From Trypanosoma brucei gambiense DAL972 (taxonomy: Eukaryota; Euglenozoa; Kinetoplastea; Trypanosomatida; Trypanosomatidae): 64,000 nucleotides of DNA. Below are positions 57,051-64,000 of the stretch, in pieces. The stretch covers positions 496,001 to 560,000 of the forward strand of contig NC_026734.1 in assembly GCF_000210295.1 (NCBI RefSeq), given 5' to 3'. Under the pieces are notes generated by a model, which searched no databases, was not told the DNA's origin, and worked only from the letters and a program-made list of their open reading frames with translations. The position numbers and the translations under genes were made by a program. Within the stretch, counting starts at the first letter, position 1. Each line of letters opens with the position of its first letter.

Positions 57051-57822
57051 GTGTGTCGGGGGGGGGAATTAGTTTTCGATTTCCCCCCGCCGCCACTGTC
57101 TGCGGTCATCTGCGCCATCTTCTTTGTAATCCTGTGGAAGCGTTTGCCCACTCGTTGCTGCCGACGTGGGTGAGTGCATGGGGTGTTTTGCGGTTGCCCA
57201 TGTCTGGCTACCGAGGAGGTCCGATGTTTTCCTCTTTGTGCTTCGTTACCCTTTTCTGCCGCGTTGGGTCGATCCGTGCACACGAGGGGGGAGGGGCGGG
57301 TTCGCTCTCTCCGGCGTCCACCGGATGCGACTGGCAACCTTGCTGGGCCCCGGCAATCACATGTTGTCTGAGCCGGTGGTGCCCTTTTTTTTCTGGGTTG
57401 TGGCGTATTCTCTTCTCAGTGTTTGGCGCGTGCCCCTTTATTCCCCGTCGCGGGCATTTGCCTCTATTCCCACTTTTCTGAGGAAGCTCTATCGATGAAG
57501 GCGTTTCCAAGAGTTATTTACTGCACTACCGTTCGGGAACTTTTACTCGGGATTTTCTGTTTGCTTCGTCTGTCGTCGGGGCCCCGCGTTTGTATACGCT
57601 AAACGATTTGTTTTCACAATGCGGATTTCTTTATTTGTTACGATTACTGGCTGACAACGTGGTTCTTCTCTGTCTGTGTCGATTCAGTTGACGTCATTTT
57701 GTGGCAGCGTACATTGTAAGAAAGGCTGCAGCTTCACCCCCTTTAAAAGTCTCTTTTAGTGCTTCTGTAGTCTGGGAGAGTTGACTTTCAGAGGGCCGTC
57801 AGTTCCTTTACGTGGAGCGAAA
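57051..57822 (+). other. GT-rich upstream region of the rightward cluster
   Basis: It begins at the end of a GT stretch (57042-57056) followed by G9 at 57058-57066, and stays rich in G and T on the plus strand to about 57,700. No gene seen. A splice-type AG follows CTCTTTT at 57758-57759. GT-rich DNA is reported to drive RNA polymerase II initiation in T. brucei, so this is a reasonable rightward start candidate; that is inference. Confidence 0.4.
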
Positions 57823-58368
57823 ATGCGATGCACGCATGTTCGTTTTTTTGGGAGTAGTGGCGTTGGACCGTTTGGATCTTGGTTTGTGCGGATTTTTGGT
57901 TCCGATGTTGTGAGGAAAGGATCCATGAGCTTGGGAAAGCTTTCGTTGTCGAATGGCGGTACCAACTTAAGGAAGTTCGGCTTCGATACATCGGGTGATG
58001 CTCCTGACAGGAGTTTTAAGCGCGATAGCGGAGCCGGTCCGTTTGAAAGGAGCGGTGGAGGCGGAGGCCCCTTTGGAGGATCATTGGGAGGACTATTCGA
58101 TCGAGCATTAGAATGGTGTAGTGAATCACATGCACGCGACATCGCACGCCGGGAGGGGATTGACGTTAGAGACATACGTTTCGAAAAAACCCCCGAGGGG
58201 GGCGTTAAGGTGATGGTTGATGCACCGAATGCAACGATTAAACAGATAGAACAGCTAGGAGAAAAGGTGATGGATGAGTGTCCGGTGGCCCGGTTCAGGA
58301 AGACGCAGGTTACCTCGCCGCAACAAAAGGTGGAATGGATACGCATTCCTGATCGTTACGATCGTTAG
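57823..58368 (+). CDS. hypothetical protein with OsmC-like C-terminal half
   Basis: A 181-residue protein starting at the first ATG (57823) after a splice-type AG at 57758-57759; the frame is open upstream without another ATG. Residues 1-25 are rich in Arg and Phe without acids, fitting a mitochondrial presequence. A Gly-rich linker (about 75-95) precedes a folded-looking domain: 'RALEWCSESHARDIARREGID', a beta-like stretch 'KTPEGGVKVMVDAP', and 'LGEKVMDECPVARFR'. The last block resembles the C-terminal helix of OsmC/Ohr proteins, where the Cys before Pro-Val is the peroxide-reacting residue. The first OsmC half and its own Cys are not evident, so this may be a divergent or structural relative. 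It is the first gene of the rightward cluster. Confidence 0.75.
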   Translation: MRCTHVRFFGSSGVGPFGSWFVRIFGSDVVRKGSMSLGKLSLSNGGTNLRKFGFDTSGDAPDRSFKRDSGAGPFERSGGGGGPFGGSLGGLFDRALEWCSESHARDIARREGIDVRDIRFEKTPEGGVKVMVDAPNATIKQIEQLGEKVMDECPVARFRKTQVTSPQQKVEWIRIPDRYDR

Positions 58369-58411
58369 TGGTACTTCGGTGTCAGTGTTGGTTGGGTTAT
58401 CTCTTTTACCC

Positions 58412-58455
58412 TCACATGTGAAAAATAACTTGTGTCCCTTATTTTTCACATGTGA
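58412..58455. repeat. perfect 17-bp inverted repeat next to a gap
   Basis: TCACATGTGAAAAATAA at 58412-58428, a 10-nt loop, and its exact reverse complement at 58439-58455, whose last base abuts the run of N. It could be a true hairpin in the 3' flank of the OsmC-like gene, or a read-folding artefact at the contig end. Confidence 0.85.
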
Positions 58456-58864
58456 NNNNNNNNNNNNNNNNNNNNNNNNNNNNNNNNNNNNNNNNNNNNN
58501 NNNNNNNNNNNNNNNNNNNNNNNNNNNNNNNNNNNNNNNNNNNNNNNNNNNNNNNNNNNNNNNNNNNNNNNNNNNNNNNNNNNNNNNNNNNNNNNNNNNN
58601 NNNNNNNNNNNNNNNNNNNNNNNNNNNNNNNNNNNNNNNNNNNNNNNNNNNNNNNNNNNNNNNNNNNNNNNNNNNNNNNNNNNNNNNNNNNNNNNNNNNN
58701 NNNNNNNNNNNNNNNNNNNNNNNNNNNNNNNNNNNNNNNNNNNNNNNNNNNNNNNNNNNNNNNNNNNNNNNNNNNNNNNNNNNNNNNNNNNNNNNNNNNN
58801 NNNNNNNNNNNNNNNNNNNNNNNNNNNNNNNNNNNNNNNNNNNNNNNNNNNNNNNNNNNNNNNN
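58456..58864. other. assembly gap (409 N)
   Basis: The longest gap in the window and, unlike the roughly 100-base ones, apparently sized. Confidence 0.95.
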
Positions 58865-59055
58865 GGTAAAAGCCTCGTGAAAGGTGAATCTGGTAGGTGC
58901 TTGTGTTGCACGCAGAAAAATAATAATGAAAACATCAAAACGTCCACGTGTACTCACTTATGATGGCCAGTAAGGGTCAATGTTTTTGTCTACACTTATT
59001 TTCTTTCTTTCTCGTATTCCAAGTGTGCACAAACATATACGTATCTGAAAGGCCC

Positions 59056-59418
59056 ATGGCTCGTACTTTCGTCGTTTTCGATAAGGACGGTAAGCCAGCG
59101 GAGCGACCGGACGAGTATTTCCCCCTGGTGCAAATGGATAAGGAAGAATTTGTAAATAGGCGCCGAGGGCATGTTGCAGACGAAAACCTTTTTGCCGTTG
59201 ATGGGGATTTAATCCTCAGTCACCTGATTATGGGTACACAGATAATGTACGACGCCGAGAAAAACGCAGTACATTCCTGCGACACCGGAGAGTCTGAAGC
59301 AGATGGCTCGATTCCGATATCAGTGCGAGTGCTTTCAGACGAGTTTGTGGTGCGACACGAGTCGCAACCCGACTGCCTGGCCTGGGGTTCGGAGGCACCA
59401 TCTGTTTACGCAGGTTAA
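59056..59418 (+). CDS. hypothetical protein, 120 residues
   Basis: The start at ATG 59056 follows a clear trans-splice acceptor: a TTTTCTTTCTTTCTCG tract and AG at 59022-59023, giving a 5' UTR of about 32 bases. This excludes the in-frame ATGs further upstream (from 58948). The protein is small and acidic, with 'FVVFDKDGKPAERPDEYFPL' near the start, 'ENLFAVDGDLILSHLIMG' in the middle and 'SIPISVRVLSDEFVVRH' near the end, suggesting a compact beta-rich fold. There is no signal peptide, membrane helix or motif I recognise. It lies between the OsmC-like gene and V-ATPase subunit F in the same direction. Confidence 0.78.
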   Translation: MARTFVVFDKDGKPAERPDEYFPLVQMDKEEFVNRRRGHVADENLFAVDGDLILSHLIMGTQIMYDAEKNAVHSCDTGESEADGSIPISVRVLSDEFVVRHESQPDCLAWGSEAPSVYAG

Positions 59419-59674
59419 CAACTCTCTAATCTTTTCCCTCCTTGCACATATGTACTAGGAGCAAGCATACCTTTGGTAGTTTGTGATTATTGCCGCTGCT
59501 GTCGTTTTGGTTGTTGCGGTAGTCGAGCCAATGTGATGCTGTTCATGCGTTATGGTTGTATGTTTTTATCTACTTTTCGAGCTTTCCTATTAATATATCA
59601 CTGTTCCTGCTCAACTCGTTTTCTCCCTTGCGCTGAACGCTTAGCGTGAACAGAGAGCAACACAAAAAGTACCT

Positions 59675-60076
59675 ATGGCGATTGGTCGACTAAAAAACGG
59701 TGAGGAGCGTATTGTCGGTATCATTGGGGACGAGGACACTGTAACTGGCTTTCTTCTGGCAGGAATAGGAGACAATAGACCTGTCGAAGCTCAGGCAACA
59801 GGGGATAGAAAAGCCGTTGCACAGCCCAACTACGCTGTTATCACTCCGTCAACTCCACTGGCAGATATCGAAGATGCATTTACAAATATGACTGCAAATC
59901 CGTCAATTGGCGTAATTATCATTTGCCAGCATATCGCCAACGAAATCCGTCACCTAATGGAGGGGTTCACCGATCACATTCCTTGCATTCTGGAAATACC
60001 GAGCAAGGGAGGTGTTTACGATGCCAGCAAGGATCAGGTATTGGTGAAAATCAACAGAGCACTCGGCTGCCAGTAA
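59675..60076 (+). CDS. V-type proton ATPase subunit F
   Basis: A 133-residue protein, slightly longer than animal subunit F (about 119) because of a short insert after the first strand. The hallmark 'VGIIGDEDTVTGFLLAGIG' is near the N-terminus, followed by 'PLADIEDAF', 'IGVIIICQHIANEIRHLME' and 'PCILEIPSKGGVYDASKDQV'. Subunit F is part of the central stalk of the V1 sector, which couples ATP hydrolysis to rotation and proton pumping into acidocalcisomes, lysosome and other acidic organelles. A pyrimidine-rich tract ending in AG at 59643-59644 lies about 31 bases upstream of the ATG. The stop is followed within about 30 bases by the acceptor of the next gene, PGI. Confidence 0.96.
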   Translation: MAIGRLKNGEERIVGIIGDEDTVTGFLLAGIGDNRPVEAQATGDRKAVAQPNYAVITPSTPLADIEDAFTNMTANPSIGVIIICQHIANEIRHLMEGFTDHIPCILEIPSKGGVYDASKDQVLVKINRALGCQ

Positions 60077-60106
60077 AAATTGCTTATTCATCTCTCCCTT
60101 TTTTCT

Positions 60107-60108
60107 AG
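60107..60108 (+). promoter_or_regulatory. probable trans-splice acceptor for PGI mRNA
   Basis: CTCTCCCTTTTTTCT followed by AG about 30 bases after the V-ATPase F stop. It is the strongest polypyrimidine/AG signal before PGI and would give a 5' UTR of about 240 bases. Polyadenylation of the upstream mRNA is expected to be coupled to it. Confidence 0.5.
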
Positions 60109-60208
60109 GTTTAATTATCACATCAAATTACTTTTTTTGTAACAAAATTGATTGAAGTCGACTTCGTATTGTACTGTCTATGCGATGAGATCACACCTTT
60201 GTTTTTGA

Positions 60209-62170
<1,962 letters not shown>

Positions 62171-62646
62171 ACAACCGACTGAAGAAAAATATTTATGTTG
62201 ACTAATAGTTCATCAACTGACTTGGGGTTAATTTTTTTCCCATTTGCTCCCCCCCTCTTTAAATCCTATTTTAACAAAAACGACGCAGACGATCAGTGAG
62301 CTACTCGACGCAGCAAAAACTTCCCTACTGCTTCCGTTCTTTCGAAGGGAAATATATTGAATGCTTGCGCTGAGTATCTTTATATATTTTCTTTTCACTT
62401 ATTTTCCTTTATAAAATTTCGTTCCCACCTCTTATTGATGACCTTTTCCATCTCTGGATGGGATCGTTCTTGGTGTTGGGTCTGTTAGCTGTTGTTCATG
62501 TGTGACACTTTTTTTTTTTGAATGTTGAAGTTTGCACGGAATTTGGTGGTACTCATCATCAAACTGGGTCGCGAGTCGTTGCTACTTTGTTTGTTTGTTT
62601 TCTTTTCCTTTTTTTTTTGCGGTTTCAAATTTACAATTATCATAAC
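62171..62646. other. intergenic between PGI and the last gene
   Basis: 3' flank of PGI and 5' flank of the next gene. A pyrimidine tract at about 62585-62620 (TTTGTTTGTTTGTTTTC, then T10) is the obvious splice signal. No further gene seen. Confidence 0.6.
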
Positions 62647-64000
62647 ATGGAAGGTACATGTCTCATGGCTCACGCCACCAGTGTGAGATGTGGCGACAAC
62701 GATGATTTGTTAGTACCTACTGGGGATCCACCGGCTCCGTATCAATCGCCCTCCGGTGGACGGAGTTACTACCCCACGAGGTTATTTAAGCGTGGTACAC
62801 ATTCGCTGCGGAAAGCCCCTGATGAGAGGGAACACGCCCAATTAGGTGCGCATCACTGTGCGACTATTAATAGTAGGAAGAAAGTGGGCATCAGCGGCCA
62901 GCAGAGGTCGCGTGGAGTTAGTGGCCACTTACGGTTGGGTGCCGCAGCTGCTCCTCTATTGGGTCGGTACAGACCACATGAGTCAGCTCAGAAAAAGAGT
63001 AACACCGAGACGTTTGCTGAACAACGCTCCTCTAGGTCTTACAGTGCTTTAGGTCAGTCGCGCGGTAGTTTGTCGCAAGACCAGGGGGTCTTTGGCAACG
63101 CTGAGGGAGCTTCACATCGAGCCATGGGGGAGAATCGAGAAAAATCTAACGACCTCCCTAACACGCCCACGGTTCTGATGCCGAGGGCGGAACAGGGATG
63201 CATGCAACGCAATGGTGGGATTCCGACGGCGAGCAGCAAGGCGGCAAAGGGACCTGATTCATTTGCTGATAACAAGCAGTTGGGAACGTATACCAAAAGT
63301 GAGTATGCGCCCCCCGCTTTGTCCTGTGCGGATGCCGCCTGCATTCATGGACGTGATGGAATATTAGACTACATCAGCATGTGTCATAGACTCCGTGGGT
63401 GCCATGACGAGCTCCGTAATAAGGATGCTGAGCTGGATAAGTTGCGGCGATATTTGGCTTCTCTTGAGTCTGAGAACGCAGTCGTTATTTCACGGCTTGA
63501 AGCAGAGATTAAGAACATGGTAAGACAACATAAGAAAAAACTTGCTGATGTCAACGAACGCCACGAGAGAAAATTTGACAAGGTACTATCCGAAAACTTG
63601 GCGTTTCATGAGCGAGTTGTGAAAGAGGCTGAGAGTTTGAGAGCTGAGTTAAATCAGGAAAGACTAGAGCACGCACGCACTCGGTGTGAGCTCCAAGAAA
63701 CACAGCACCTCTCTAATCTGTTCAAACAACAGCTAGAATGCTTTCAGGTCACAGGGATACCAGGCGAAGTGAGGCAAGCAAGCGGAAGCTTGGCCACGGA
63801 GGCTCATAGATGTCGCCCATGTGCTGACAAGAAAACATACTCTGCCGCAGTGGAGGCCCCGGCGCCAGGCTGGGAGGTAGGAGAGGAGCTTGTTGCTGAG
63901 GAAGACTGTAAGATAGATGCTGGTATCGATGAATCCAACGGAAGGCATTCACCTTTTGAAGGTCTTTTATCAACTCAAACTTGTGGTGTGCCCTTGGGCA
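62647..64000 (+). CDS. hypothetical coiled-coil protein, 3' partial
   Basis: A frame is open from ATG 62647 to the window end (at least 451 codons) with no stop, so the gene is cut at its 3' side. The first about 230 residues are polar, basic and low in predicted order. From about residue 245 ('DYISMCHRLRGCHDELRNKD') to 360 ('ETQHLSNLFKQQLECFQ') there is a strong coiled coil with heptad-spaced Leu and many Lys, Glu and Arg. The visible end turns acidic. I do not recognise the family; such proteins are common in the trypanosome cytoskeleton. Start choice is uncertain. After the pyrimidine tract the first AG is at 62652-62653, inside the frame, which would favour the next in-frame ATG at 62665, although an out-of-frame ATG at 62658 would then come first. 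Confidence 0.75.
   Translation, partial: MEGTCLMAHATSVRCGDNDDLLVPTGDPPAPYQSPSGGRSYYPTRLFKRGTHSLRKAPDEREHAQLGAHHCATINSRKKVGISGQQRSRGVSGHLRLGAAAAPLLGRYRPHESAQKKSNTETFAEQRSSRSYSALGQSRGSLSQDQGVFGNAEGASHRAMGENREKSNDLPNTPTVLMPRAEQGCMQRNGGIPTASSKAAKGPDSFADNKQLGTYTKSEYAPPALSCADAACIHGRDGILDYISMCHRLRGCHDELRNKDAELDKLRRYLASLESENAVVISRLEAEIKNMVRQHKKKLADVNERHERKFDKVLSENLAFHERVVKEAESLRAELNQERLEHARTRCELQETQHLSNLFKQQLECFQVTGIPGEVRQASGSLATEAHRCRPCADKKTYSAAVEAPAPGWEVGEELVAEEDCKIDAGIDESNGRHSPFEGLLSTQTCGVPLG

Overview
The window is nuclear DNA of a kinetoplastid, most likely the Trypanosoma brucei group. The evidence is intronless genes in same-strand runs, polypyrimidine tracts ending in AG before start codons (trans-splice acceptors), a glucose-6-phosphate isomerase ending in the glycosomal signal SHL, and an ingi-type retrotransposon with its 77-base 5' signature and 2A motif. 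From memory of gene order, this fits chromosome 1 around the PGI locus; that placement is recall, not a search result. || Layout. (1) 1-0.9 kb: 3' part of a leucine-rich-repeat gene on +. (2) 0.9-7.2 kb: a convergent strand-switch interval, gene-poor, with a frameshifted pseudogene at about 3.97-4.6 kb on -. (3) 7.2-35.7 kb: a leftward (-) gene cluster. Read in transcription order from the right it holds a CEP164-like basal-body protein (5' end lost in an assembly gap), an unknown 363-residue protein, a 65-residue protein, a 786-residue coiled-coil protein, a UTP23-like rRNA-processing factor, a bromodomain protein (probably BDF6) and a CXXC zinc-binding protein (DUF866). The cluster is interrupted by a 15.7-kb block of homopolymer and simple-repeat DNA containing only the 65-residue gene. 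(4) 35.8-57.8 kb: a divergent strand-switch region without cellular genes. Its left 9.7 kb is unannotatable. Its right part is a retroelement cluster: a broken ingi on +, a degenerate ingi-related element (DIRE) on - facing it tail to tail, a 219-bp ingi 5'-end insert inside the DIRE with its own target-site duplication, a 205-bp perfect inverted repeat, and a decayed ingi 5' module. (5) 57.8-64 kb: a rightward (+) cluster with an OsmC-like protein, an unknown 120-residue protein, V-ATPase subunit F, glycosomal PGI, and the 5' part of a coiled-coil protein that runs off the window. || The genes do not form one pathway; as usual in trypanosomes they are unrelated neighbours in polycistronic units. 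Transcription should start in the 36-57.8 kb region and run outward both ways, ending leftward near 1-7 kb. The most unusual items are the 219-bp stand-alone ingi 5' cassette, the inverted repeats around the retroelements (candidate siRNA sources), the large simple-repeat block, and the intergenic hairpins. There are four runs of N (24882-24982, 35681-35780, 49682-49781, 58456-58864). All family calls come from reading the sequence by eye; no searches were run.
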